From the NCBI GenBank assembly GCA_963575745.1, contig CAUYUJ010019082.1, forward strand, positions 386,626 to 409,125: DNA of 22,500 bases, in the 5' to 3' direction. Shown piece after piece: positions 1-8,234 of this stretch. Numbering within the stretch: position 1 is the first letter of the stretch; the number at the start of each line of letters is the position of its first letter. This stretch comes from Prorocentrum cordatum. Lineage: Eukaryota > Sar > Dinophyceae > Prorocentrales > Prorocentraceae. The notes under the pieces were generated by a model that saw nothing but the letters and a program-made list of their open reading frames with translations, was not told where the DNA came from and did no database searches. The position numbers and the translations under genes are program-made.

Positions 1-405
1 CACCACCTAGATGGGCCACATACGGCGTCAGAACTGACACGCAATAAGCAAACCCAACTGTCTGGGCAGAGTGAGATGCTCAATCGTCGGGTATGAATGA
101 CAGAAAATGCAATGGCGATTGGGATCACATCGTTCCTCCCCCCGCCATGCGAGTACACAGCTGCACGTCCGCGAGCCCTCCGTGGAAGACACCAGAACTT
201 GATCCGAAGAAGAGGGAGACACGCACTGGCGACTCCGTCTCACTCAAAAAACGTTGACACAAGCTGTAACTTCAACACTCTTTTTAGTCGGGTCACGCAT
301 TATAAACGCTTCCACGTGACACTAGAATTTAAACCGTTAGTGTCGTCTCACATCGCGACCATACAAGACACCAAACATTGGTGACACGCAGAGGCTCACA
401 GGAGC

Positions 406-441
406 CACCACACACACATATACACACACAAACACACATAT
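406..441. repeat. CA/TA-rich microsatellite
   Basis: Alternating CACACA and TATACACA steps run for about 36 bases. This is simple-sequence DNA with no coding evidence. Confidence 0.7.
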
Positions 442-1025
442 GGAGCTGCACGAATCTTTCACTTTAGCATCAACAGAACCTTTTGGAGGTCAGCGCAAAT
501 TTCTTGGGTCGGTGCGGCGCTGAATCCTCCTCCTTACCTCCCCACACCCCTTCCCCTGCGGCGCCCCCTGGGTTCAGCACAAGCCCAATCAATCCGTGCA
601 GCTCCATGCAAGTTCACCTTAATATTGCGTATTATCATTTTTGTTCTGGCGGAGTCGCACCAGCTCCTCTGAGTTCGCGGCTCGGACTGTATGGATAACA
701 AGAGTCGCGCTCAGCGTAGCGCGCTGACAAGCCGAAATGTCCGCGAAGGTTCGGCGCAGCACAAGAGATACAGTAATGCATATGTATAGAGAGCATGCAA
801 TTCCTTCCTCACGCTCGTCTGCTTGAGCCCAGCACTAAGTTCGTCTCAACACTAAGACCTCGGAAAGGGACACCAGAAGCGACGGAGACTTATGTGCATC
901 TTTCTGTATATACCTCGATTTCTCTATATGTATGTCGATGAGCGCGTATTGCGTAGACATGTGTGTGTCGTTGGTATACCTACACATATACCTGCCGCCA
1001 TACACACATACATATAATTATATAC

Positions 1026-1077
1026 ACATCCATCCATCCATCCATCCATACATACATACATACATACATACATACAT
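1026..1077. repeat. CATC then CATA tetranucleotide microsatellite
   Basis: About five CATC units are followed by about eight CATA units. The switch from one unit to the other is sharp, which suggests one unit arose by point mutation and then spread by slippage. Open frames through it are periodic low-complexity peptides and carry no meaning. Confidence 0.9.
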
Positions 1078-1099
1078 GCGCGGTCTTAGAACAAAACGA

Positions 1100-1445
1100 C
1101 CCCGAATGCTTCAAGACGGCCCAACAGGGCCCCATGATGGCCCGCCCGCAAAGAACTGCAGACGCAGACAACGGGCAGGAAACGGATGCCGGGGCGGTCG
1201 TCGGCGGGCGTAACGGGCGCGGGTGCGTCGGAAGGGTCCTGGCGGCACACCATTTCTCCTGGCGGCACCCGAATTCTCTTGGAGGTTGGCGGGCCCAGAT
1301 GGCTCAAAATTGACCTGAGACGGCTCAAGATGGGCCCAGTTGTACCCTAGATGAGCCCCAGACAGTTCCCAGACGGCTCCAACAAGCTTTGAAAACGCCG
1401 CACAGGGTTCCGAGAGGACCTCCAAGAGCGCTCCTCGAAGCAAAC
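1100..1445. repeat. Degenerate GGCCC/CAAGA minisatellite fragment
   Basis: Short motifs such as TTCAAGACGGCCCAACAGGG (from 1108) and GAGACGGCTCAAGATGGGCC (from 1316) recur loosely. They resemble the clearer minisatellite at 17827-18140, which also lies beside a copy of the target repeat. Here the minisatellite is left of that repeat and there it is right of it. Unit boundaries are too blurred for me to state a period. Confidence 0.4.
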
Positions 1446-1544
1446 ATCACTGATGCCATTTAGGCTGCTTGACAGCTTTTCACGGTCTGACCCTTTCTAG
1501 CTTCCGACGCCCCGAAGCGGGGTCCAAGATGTGGTACGGAAGCC

Positions 1545-1639
1545 AATCGCTGGATCTCTTTTACTCGCGCGGCGAAGTGCGTAGCTCTTAAGTCAACGGC
1601 CCTATTCGAGAATAAACGGCAGCGGCGAATCTATCTATA
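1545..1639 (+). repeat. Left half of target repeat, split by the YR retrotransposon
   Basis: Bases 1545-1626 match 17612-17693 with about 9 differences in 82. Both end in a shared core ending AAACGGC(A/G)(A/G)CGGC. Directly after this the B2 repeat of the retrotransposon begins, whereas at 17.69 kb the repeat runs on without a break. The right half, homologous to 17695-17826, reappears at 8041 beyond the other end of the element. The repeat is dispersed, non-coding as far as I can see, and of unknown family. Confidence 0.85.
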
Positions 1640-1760
1640 TGCTCTGCGCACTCTCGCTTGCCAACGAAGATGAATTTTCCAGAGGGGTAGCAGGCTGCCA
1701 AAGGTTGACGACACAGGTGCTTGCTGCGAACGGAACTTTACAGAACGCGCTCGCTCCCAC
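1640..1760 (-). repeat. B2 terminal repeat of the YR retrotransposon
   Basis: About 120 bp that match B1 (1912-2031) with roughly ten differences, in the same orientation. Landmarks shared by both are CTTGCCAACGAAGATGAATT and ACGACACAGGTGCTTGCTGC. Its outer edge (TGCTCTG on the plus strand) abuts the left half of the target repeat, so it is the 3' end of the element. Confidence 0.9.
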
Positions 1761-1818
1761 TATTGACGACAAACGGAACGTGGAAAAAGGAAAGGAAGGA
1801 GGAGGGGAGGGCTGGTGG

Positions 1819-1913
1819 TGCACTTGAGCCCGATGCTCACGGATGCGAGCATCGGCTTATCGAGGCGGCTGCGCTACAGACTTAGAGCACTAAGTTTGAA
1901 AAACTGAACCCTG
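1819..1913 (-). repeat. A2 terminal repeat of the YR retrotransposon
   Basis: 95 bp matching A1 (7945-8040) at about 90-93% in the same orientation. It lies between B1 and B2 and overlaps the edge of B1 by about 2 bases. It contains a 9-bp stem (CCGATGCTC / GAGCATCGG, 1830-1838 with 1847-1855) around an 8-base spacer. On the minus strand it carries an ATG in the same place as the proposed ORF1 start in A1. Confidence 0.9.
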
Positions 1914-2031
1914 CTCTGTGCACTCTCGCTTGCCAACGAAGATGAATTTTCCAGAGAGGTAGCAGGCTGCCAAGGGTTGACGACACAGGTGCTTGCTGCG
2001 AACAGAATTTTACAGAGCGCACTCGCTCCCA
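1912..2031 (-). repeat. B1 internal repeat of the YR retrotransposon
   Basis: Second copy of the ~120 bp B unit, just downstream of the methyltransferase-like reading frame, which stops at 2071. On the minus strand it runs directly into A2, with the bases CA shared at the join. This B1-A2 fusion is what a circular intermediate would contain at its junction. Confidence 0.9.
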
Positions 2032-2070
2032 TCTTCCCGAATCGATTATGGCTAAGCCGCACGAGCTTGC

Positions 2071-2960
2071 TCACAAAGATAAAGACGCAAGATGATTGAG
2101 CTGGATTCGGTCGGAAGACTGCACGAGCAAAGAAGCGGCCCCACGAGCGAACGAATTAGGATACTCCTCTGCGCGGGCAGCGAGGTTCCTGGGGTCCCCG
2201 GGCCCGCGGCCTTGGAGGGCTAGGCGAGGCCGGTTGGTGCGACTACGCATCCCTCGGACCCCAGAACACCGTTTGCAAAGCGCTTTGGGCGGGGCACCTA
2301 CATTCCACCCAACAATTTTAGTGGGCTTCTTCCAGGCTTGATTGTGCTGACACATGTGCGTCACAAGCTCTCTACTACTGTCTAAATGTGTGAGCTCCAC
2401 GACTGCAGGGCACTGCCAAAGAAGACTGGACTGTGGGTTTGCCATTGCTACTGGAATACCTGCTACAAGACAAGCACGAATCACGCATACTGTAAACAGA
2501 GCTGTTGCATTGCCGAACTGTACTTTGACTGCATTTTTATTTGACAGATCTGGCCTTCCGTAGATGTGCTGAGGTGTATGGAAGGCGTTCCGGCTCTCGA
2601 CGCTCCACGTCGAGCACGGGGGGGCCAGCCAAACGGCCCGCGCGACTCGGCTCCCGATCCAACCTCGCAGTATCTTGAGTTCAGCGTCTGATGTCAAGTC
2701 AAAGGCTGGGTCGGCCTTGACGTCGAGGCGGGGCGCTGGCAATCCGCTCAGCTTCTCCAGCCATTTGCCGACGCGGCCGGCCCCAGCAAAGAGATCCAGG
2801 AATGCCTGTGCCTTCCGAGGATGGTGGCCCAGCGCCTGGTCCAGAGCTGCTCGGAGCCTGCGCCTCGCCGTCGCAGCAGGCAGCTGGAGGGCGGCGCCAA
2901 GGGTGTCTCCTGAGCGCCAGAGCTGCCCAGCCGCGAGGGCCGCGGCCTTTTTGCCCCGGG
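2071..2960 (-). pseudogene. SAM-dependent DNA methyltransferase-like domain of the YR retrotransposon
   Basis: The frame running down to the stop at 2071 stays open upstream to at least 2960. It shows a SAM-binding motif I, FLDLFAGAGRVG (2767-2802), then WLAPPCSTWS with the Pro-Cys of cytosine-C5 methyltransferase motif IV (PPCSTWS at 2602-2622). Next comes IPVAMANPQSSLLW, where related domains usually have ENP and this copy has ANP near 2440. A downstream CQHNQAWKKPTKI block (from 2352) and a C..CSG cluster follow. I recall this arrangement downstream of recombinases in dinoflagellate retrotransposon proteins; that is memory, not a search. The recombinase lies in a different frame, so a frameshift near 2940-2960 separates two domains that were probably one polyprotein. 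The likely role is methylation of element DNA or cDNA, which is inference. An adenine or degenerate methyltransferase is the alternative. Confidence 0.72.
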
Positions 2961-3980
2961 AGGCGCGGCCGCGGCCTTGCGCTTGGTGAGCAAGGCCTCG
3001 AAGTTGGCGTCCACGTACTCGCCGTGCTGTTTCGTGTCGGGCGCCAGCTGGTCCAGCTCGCGGAGGTATCGGGTGTGCTTCTTGTGCCGTCGTGTCGATG
3101 CCTCCTGCGCGTGCCTGAGCCTCTCCTGGATCGCCTTCATGTCCCGAGTCTGGTGGAAGGCATCAGGCGGGCCCGTGGCGCACCTGGTAGGGGTTCAAGT
3201 CCGGGAGGCCAGCCAACTGCGCCACCTTGCGGAACAGCACTCGGAATTGCGCGGCTAAGAAGGACCACAATGGCCGGCTTGGCCCGGCACGCCGCACCAG
3301 AGCCGCCAGCAGAGGCCCCATCGCCGTCACCCTGTTGCTGTCCAGCAGGCACTCCTCGTCCCACTGGCCGGTCTTGCTCCTCGGCTGCTTCTCCTCGTGG
3401 TACAGGAGCAGCGCCCAGGGGGTCACCCCTGTCGCCCGCTGCGGTGGGATGAGCGAAGAGCCGGTCATGGAGATCAAGTCGCTGGGGAGCCGGAGGTAGG
3501 CGCACCACGCAACCTCCAGCGCGATCGCCAGCTCCTGCACCCCCAGGAACAGCGCAGCGCCCACCAGTGCCGCCAGGCCGGGCCGCGGCAGGGGCGTCCG
3601 AGACTGCCCGGGGGCCCGCTTGCGGAATTCCTCTCAGGGCCGCGCGGGCCCGGGGCAGCGCCTCCACCGACTGGCACTGCCCGTGGACGTCGAAGTACTT
3701 GACCGCTGCTATCGGCTTTTCTCCCTGATCGTGATTGTAACCCTCGAAAAGCGAGTCCATGTGGGCGGACAGGGCCTGGTCCAACGCCTCCGGCGTCTCC
3801 AGCTTGAAGTCCTGCTCCTCGGCCCACCTCTCGAACTCGCTCAGGATGGCCCGGTAGTGCGCCACCGTCTGCAGCTGCGCCCGCGAGGCCTGCATGTAGC
3901 CCAGGCCCGCTGCCGCCGCCTCCAGCGCCGCCTCCCTCTGCGCCTGCCTCAGCGTCGCCTGGCGGCTCCTCCTCGCTTGA
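2960..3980 (-). pseudogene. Tyrosine recombinase (integrase) of the YR retrotransposon, frameshifted
   Basis: The N-terminal core-binding part (about 3975-3640) contains AHYRAILSEFERWAEEQ and AVKYFDVHGQ. After a frameshift near 3640 the catalytic part begins with FRKRAPGQSRTPLP. It carries the first catalytic Arg in CAYLRLPSDL (about 3490-3492), SKTGQWDEE as the Lys hairpin, and PYQVRHGPA holding the second Arg (near 3180). A one-base deletion near 3163 then gives a stop, and the chain resumes in another frame as SDAFHQTRDMKAIQERLRHA. The nucleophile region reads RRHKKHTRY; in relatives I expect RRYxKH, so the catalytic Tyr is probably His (CAC at 3084-3086). The Tyr a few residues on is unlikely to substitute. 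The enzyme would join the circular cDNA to the chromosome. It lies between RNase H and the methyltransferase-like domain. Confidence 0.78.
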
Positions 3981-6345
3981 GCTGCTTGAAGAGCTGCTCC
4001 ACGACGCCGCGGCAGCTCCTCTTGTGGCCGACTCGGCTGGCTCGAGCTGCCGGCCGACGGCCGCCGCAGGCTCGTCCAGCCAGGCGCCCCCGAGGCCGAA
4101 GAGGCCGGCGGCCTCGGCCCCGCCTGGCTGACGGAGGAGATGGTTGTCAATATCCCCCTCGAGCGCCCGGTCGAGGCGTGCGTCGGCCGCGCGAGCATCA
4201 AGATACCATGCGGACCGTGGGTCTGCCCGCGGATCTCTCGGCTCGGGCCGAGACGGCAGCGCTCTCGAAGGTCGGTCGGCTGGGTTGATCTCTGAAGCAA
4301 TCCATCTGAAACAACAATGAACGTTGGCAAACACACTGAGTGCAAGAACCTCTTGACACGTACGATTGACTGTTGAAGTAGATCCCCGGCCCTCGCTGAG
4401 GGCCAACACCATGGACATGTTATCACATAGGAACAAGTGACGAGCTCCCTGGAACTCCCGAGAACGTAGCCGACGCCGAAGCCCCAGTACCCCCCCTCGC
4501 CCCTCAGTGCGTAAGATGTTTTCCTGACGAAGCCAACGACCTTTTGCGCGCAGGCGCCAACTGCTGTCGTCACCCATCTGGCTGGGCGTGATACGGTCGA
4601 AAGATACTCCTGCCTGTCGGGACATCGGGCGCTTAGGCCCCTGGTCCTGCGGCAGGCCGAGGGTCTGCGCCCGAGCGGCGATGGCATCTGAGACGCCCCA
4701 CCGCCACTTCTCGGCCTGCCCCGCTGCGGCCCTCGCGCTCTCCAGGTCCCAGTCGGTCTCCATCGCGCCGTGCCCGCCGAAGTCTCGGCGGCTGGCCCCC
4801 GAGGCGTCGGGCACGGCCGCGACGGTGCTGTAGGGCCGCTTGGCGTCGACGAGCGCGAAGCAGACCAGGGCCGCGGCCCGCCGAAGCTCGGCCTCCACGC
4901 ATGGCCAGAGCCCCCACCTCCTGGAGCCGGCCAGCGCGATGAACCTGCACGTCTGCGCGAACACGCTCAGCAGCTCACGCCGAAGGATCGCGGCCCAGCA
5001 CCAGTGGCCGAGGAGATGCCGATGCTCGTCCCCCGAGGCCCACCCTCGGGAGGCCGCGCGCAGGAGCACCAGCCTCAGCTTCCACGCCTGCGACCGCGAG
5101 AGCCGCATCTTGCCGGAAGAGACCTCGAAGCTCAGGCCCGTGAAGGTGGCGCCCGACCCGGCCGCCTCCACGCCCTTGCACTTCAGGCCCAGCGTCTCCA
5201 GCTTGGCGGCAACGCGCTCGCAGTCGGAGGTCACCAAGTCGGCCTCGAGCCCCACCAACGCGACCCCGCCCACGTAGACGGCCACCCGGTTGCGGCGCGC
5301 CACCGACGGGGCTGCGCGGCGGTCCTGGATGAAATCGGACAGGACGAAGCCGGCAGCCTGGACGCCAGCCATCACCACACATTGGAAAAAGGAAAGGATC
5401 CACGTCCTCCCCATGGGAAGCACCTCAAGGCAAGGTGACGCCCACGTCTCGACCCCCGCTGGAAGCTGATCTTGGAGGTCTGGCCTCAGCCTCAGCAAGG
5501 TGGGAAGGTGAACAGCCCTCAAGACAAACATCTCCTGCGCCCCGCCCGGCAGGCCGATCCTGTAGAACGCGTTGTCCACGTCGGCCTGGGCGAGGTGCAG
5601 CTCCTGGTCCATCGGGGCCTCCAACGCTGACCAAGCCCCCGCTGTCAGGAGCACCGTGTGCGCTGGAGCTTCAAACATAACATTGACACGCCGAGGGCCA
5701 ATAACTAAACGTTGCATACCATTCGACTTGTGCACAAAGAAGGCGCCCACAGTCTCCTCCCGCTGATGCTTCAAGGAGACTACGCCGGCGTCCAGCAGGT
5801 CACCGACGAACTGGGCATAGGTAACTCGAGAGCGGACCTTGCCGTCATAGTGAGGCTTGGGCGCCTGGCTGCCGCCCTCGGGCTGTCGCTTCAACAGCTG
5901 CCTCCATCCTACCCATTGCTGAAGAGCTTCTCCCTCCAGGATGCGGCTGCCATCGGCGAGGGCGCCCCCCTTCGGCAGAGAGACCAGGGACCGGTCGTAG
6001 GACGCGATGTGCTCCGGCTCGAAGACGTAGCCGTGCCCAGGACCGCACAGCTCTCGATGGGCTGCCGCGGCACTGCAAGCTGGTGGCGGCCCGGCATCCT
6101 CCACCACGTGTCTGACGTGCTCCAACCCGCACTCCTGCGCGAGCGAAACCCTGCCGTCGACGGGCAGCGTGCCGTGTCCGTACAGCTCATGAATTGAAAC
6201 TAGAACTTCCTGCATCCAGGCATGGAGGTGCTCCTTCTTGCGGAGGCGGGCCCTCGCTGCTCGGCCGCAGGCGCCCGCGGGGGGCGCGGGAGGCGGGCCC
6301 GCGGGGAGAGCCACCGGCAGCAGCTCGCGCGGGACCGCCATGGGG
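3980..6345 (-). pseudogene. Reverse transcriptase-RNase H of the YR retrotransposon
   Basis: One long frame carries the RT fingers and palm: KVRSRVTYAQFVGDLL, then FFVHKSNGMQRLVIGPRRVN (residues contacting dNTP in relatives), then motif A as QADVDNAFYRIGLP with its Asp at about 5580. LPMGRTWILSFFQ is motif B-like. Motif C reads VAVYVGGVALVG (near 5276-5265), where YVDN or YVDD is expected; the first catalytic Asp has become Gly (GGC for GAC). The DIRS-type RNase H follows, with PDASGASRRD (near 4810), FLCDNMSMVLALSEGR (near 4424) and RWIASEINPADRPSRA (about 4301-4260). A Ser/Glu-rich linker leads to the recombinase. The RT-RNase H segment is free of stops over about 2.3 kb, so decay is moderate, but motif C makes polymerase activity improbable. 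Confidence 0.85.
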
Positions 6346-6355
6346 CTCTCGTAGG

Positions 6356-6690
6356 CTACTTGGCCCCCGGGCCGCCGCCGCGGCCGCGTCCTCCGCCAGC
6401 TCCTCCGTCGCCAGCAGGTGCGCTCGCTCCGACCTTGTCCATCAGCCTGCGGATCTCCGCCGCCTGCGCGTTCACCTTCTGCTGCAGACCCTGCGTCGCA
6501 GCAGCAGAGGCCCCGCCGGCACCCCCGCCTCCGGGGGCTCGGCTGGCCTGCCGCTCCTCCTTCAACTTCCTGCGCTCCTTCATCACTGCCGCCTCCTTGT
6601 GGAGCTGCTCGGTGATGTGGTCGGAGAGGTCTGGGCCCACCATCACCAAGCCCCGAATGGGGCCTGTTCCCATGTAGAGGAACCGTCCTC
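6356..6690 (-). pseudogene. ORF1-RT linker region with coiled-coil-like segment
   Basis: The frame MGTGPIRGLVMVGPDLSDHI, followed by a Lys/Glu/Arg-rich stretch (KEAAVMKERRKLKEER), joins the gag-like part to the RT part. It is in a third frame relative to both neighbours, so frameshifts lie near 6680 and 6350. The charged stretch could form a short coiled coil. After it the sequence becomes Gly/Ala rich. I recall similar blocks just before the RT in dinoflagellate retroelements, and I assign no enzyme function. Confidence 0.55.
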
Positions 6691-7978
6691 CGCGAACTCG
6701 CCTCCCCCGTGCTCCCCCAAGATCTTGTCACGGTATCTCATCTCCGCAAGCTGCGCTCTCCGCAGGAGGAGTTCGAAGCTCGCCAGCTCCGTGATGTTGA
6801 GCTGGTCGTAGACAACGGCCACCTCTATCATTCTCATCGCCAGCTCGTGATCTTGACAGCCCACGTCTTGACCACCCACCCCCGCTTCGTGTCTCCATTT
6901 CGTATGTCGAGCGCGGGGGTGGGTGTCTTGTTCTGCTATAAAATCGAGACACCACCGTGCGGTCCTCGGGCTGAGAATCGGCCAAGCCGCCCAGCTCGTC
7001 TCAGTCATCTCCTTCACACTATCCTTGAACGGACGCCGTCTCTCTCCGCTCGAACTCTGCACGATGCTGAGCACGCGCGCGTCGGAGCCTTGGTTGTCGT
7101 CGACGCCCGTGCTCCTCCGCAGCAGCAGCACCTCCAAGCCCTTCACCGCGAGGCCCCCCGCGTCGCAGACGGCGAACTCGTCCACGCTCAGGTTGGCCAG
7201 CAGCGACTTGCGCGGGGTGCCACCCGCGCTCCAGACCACCTGCCAGCTGTCGGGCGACGGCGAGGGCAAAGCCCGTGAGCCGACGTCAATCAGACTCGCC
7301 GCCGCTCCAGCCCCAGCTGCCGCTGCTCCCGGCCGTGGCTCCTGCCACTGGTCGCCGAGGGCCAGCTTGATAATCTTTCGGAACTCCAGCGGCGTGGCGG
7401 TCCAGTCCGCGCCATACACGCGGGCGCGGTTGCTGAATCGGCTGCCCAGGTGGGTCGCTCGATCTGGTCGGCCCGCGTCGCCGCACAGGATCGACCCGCT
7501 GAGCGGCTCCACGTCCAGGCAGTGAGGGTAGACGTCGCCGTCCGGCGTCCCGCACCACCACACCTTCCCGCCCGCTATCTGATCTGGAGTCGCTTGAGTC
7601 TCCATGATCGACAGCAGCTCGTCGGCCGTAGCGGGGGCGATGGCGACGCGGGCCTGCCAGTCCTGTCCATCCCTCCACTGCGCGAGCAGCCTCCTGCCGG
7701 GCTCCACAGCCATGGAGGCGCCCGCAGCACAGGGCACCCGCAAGGATGAAGCCGAGGATGAACGAGGTGCTCGCCAGGCCCCGCGCCCCGCCGAAGAGGC
7801 CGAGCACTGCCACACACTCGCCCGCCACCACGGGTGCCAGCGCACTCCTGACTGTCTGCGAGGCTTCCCAGCCTCGGCTCAGCATGTTCCAAGAATTGGA
7901 GAGAAGGGCAAGCTGCATGCGGAAAAAAGAAAGCCGCAAATTCATGCACTTGAGCCCGATGTTCACGTATGCGAGCAT
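6680..7978 (-). pseudogene. Gag-like ORF1 of the YR retrotransposon, frameshifted
   Basis: The proposed start, ATG at 7978, lies inside the A1 repeat; its N-terminus MLAYVNIGLKCMNLR is followed by two hydrophobic segments, the second reading FILGFILAGALCCG (about 7740-7700). A frameshift near 7715 moves the chain to a frame beginning MAVEPGRRLLAQWRDG. That frame contains KVWWCGTPDGDVYPHCLDVE, and later DFIAEQDTHPRARHTKWRHE and VYDQLNITELASFELLLRRA. I recognise these blocks as common upstream of RT in dinoflagellate elements, but know no structure for them. By position it is the Gag equivalent. Hydrophobic segments near the start are unusual for Gag and could instead be a membrane anchor. Confidence is good for it being element-encoded and low for its role. 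Confidence 0.62.
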
Positions 7979-8040
7979 CGGCTTATCGAGGCGGCTGCGC
8001 TACATACTTAGAGCACTAACGTCTGAAAATCTGAACCCTG
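7945..8040 (-). repeat. A1 terminal repeat (5' end) of the YR retrotransposon
   Basis: 96 bp matching A2 (1819-1913). On the minus strand it begins CAGGGTTCAG at 8040, directly beside the right half of the target repeat. Its hairpin (7956-7964 with 7973-7981) has one mismatch against the 9-bp perfect stem in A2. The ORF1 ATG at 7978 lies within it, so the repeat probably holds promoter or 5' leader functions; that is inference. Confidence 0.9.
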
Positions 8041-8163
8041 TACACAAACAGAGAGAGAGGGAGAGAGAAGGAACAAGAAAAGAAAGAAAGAGCGAACAGG
8101 GAGAGAGAAAACAGGGGCGCGGCCTCTGGGCCCTTTGAGGCTCTCTGGGGAAACCTCTTCGGG

Positions 8164-8213
<50 letters not shown>

Positions 8214-8234
8214 TGGGAGTGAGTTTGATTCACG
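8041..8234 (+). repeat. Right half of target repeat, split by the YR retrotransposon
   Basis: Matches 17695-17826: the shared order is TACA(C/T)ACAAACAG, GAGAGA-rich sequence, AAAGAGCGAACAGGGAGAGA, AACAGGGGCGC, CTGGGCCCTT, CCTCTTCGGGCCT, CTCT tract, TCCCTGGGA-like sequence and GAGTTTGATT. The CT tract is greatly lengthened here. Homology ends near 8232, after which the two loci differ. Confidence 0.87.
8165..8210. repeat. (CT)23 microsatellite
   Basis: An uninterrupted CT run of about 46 bases inside the right half of the target repeat. The paralogous position near 17797-17807 has only a few CT steps, so this is local slippage expansion. Confidence 0.95.

Larger units (their letters stand above)
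1..1544. other. Gene-free stretch with microsatellites
   Basis: I recognise no protein, RNA gene or transposon here. Short open frames exist on both strands, but none shows a domain and most overlap each other. The stretch holds a CA-rich tract near 406-441, a CATC/CATA microsatellite at 1026-1077 and a degenerate GGCCC-rich minisatellite from about 1100. It ends where the target repeat of the retrotransposon begins. An unrecognised exon or non-coding RNA cannot be excluded from sequence reading alone. Confidence 0.6.
1640..8040 (-). mobile_element. Tyrosine-recombinase retrotransposon with split direct repeats (PAT/Ngaro-like layout), degenerate
   Basis: This element of about 6.4 kb reads on the minus strand: A1 repeat, gag-like ORF1, reverse transcriptase-RNase H, tyrosine recombinase, methyltransferase-like domain, B1, A2, B2. 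The terminal A1...B1-A2-B2 order is the split direct repeat known for PAT and Ngaro groups of the DIRS order. Such elements integrate a circular DNA copy by a tyrosine recombinase rather than a DDE integrase. The ends are fixed by comparison with the uninterrupted target repeat at 17612-17826: the element starts at 8040 and stops near 1640. No target duplication is seen, as expected for recombinase integration. At least five frame changes separate the domains, and RT and recombinase active-site residues look mutated, so this copy is dead. It might still be mobilised in trans if its repeats are intact. Confidence 0.86.

Noticed and set aside
1316-1336. Second GGCTCAAG motif resembling the spliced leader end
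   Set aside because: It is part of the GGCCC/CAAGA minisatellite and lacks the rest of the leader.
1819-1850. Possible relict of the dinoflagellate spliced leader in the A repeat
   Set aside because: The minus strand has GGCTCAAG preceded by TCCGTGAGCATC, similar to the leader end, but it needs gaps and A1 is less similar. Coincidence is likely.
2802-6811. Plus-strand frames of 150-222 codons opposite the RT and recombinase
   Set aside because: They are antisense shadows in GC-rich coding sequence; the minus strand has unmistakable RT, RNase H and recombinase motifs.
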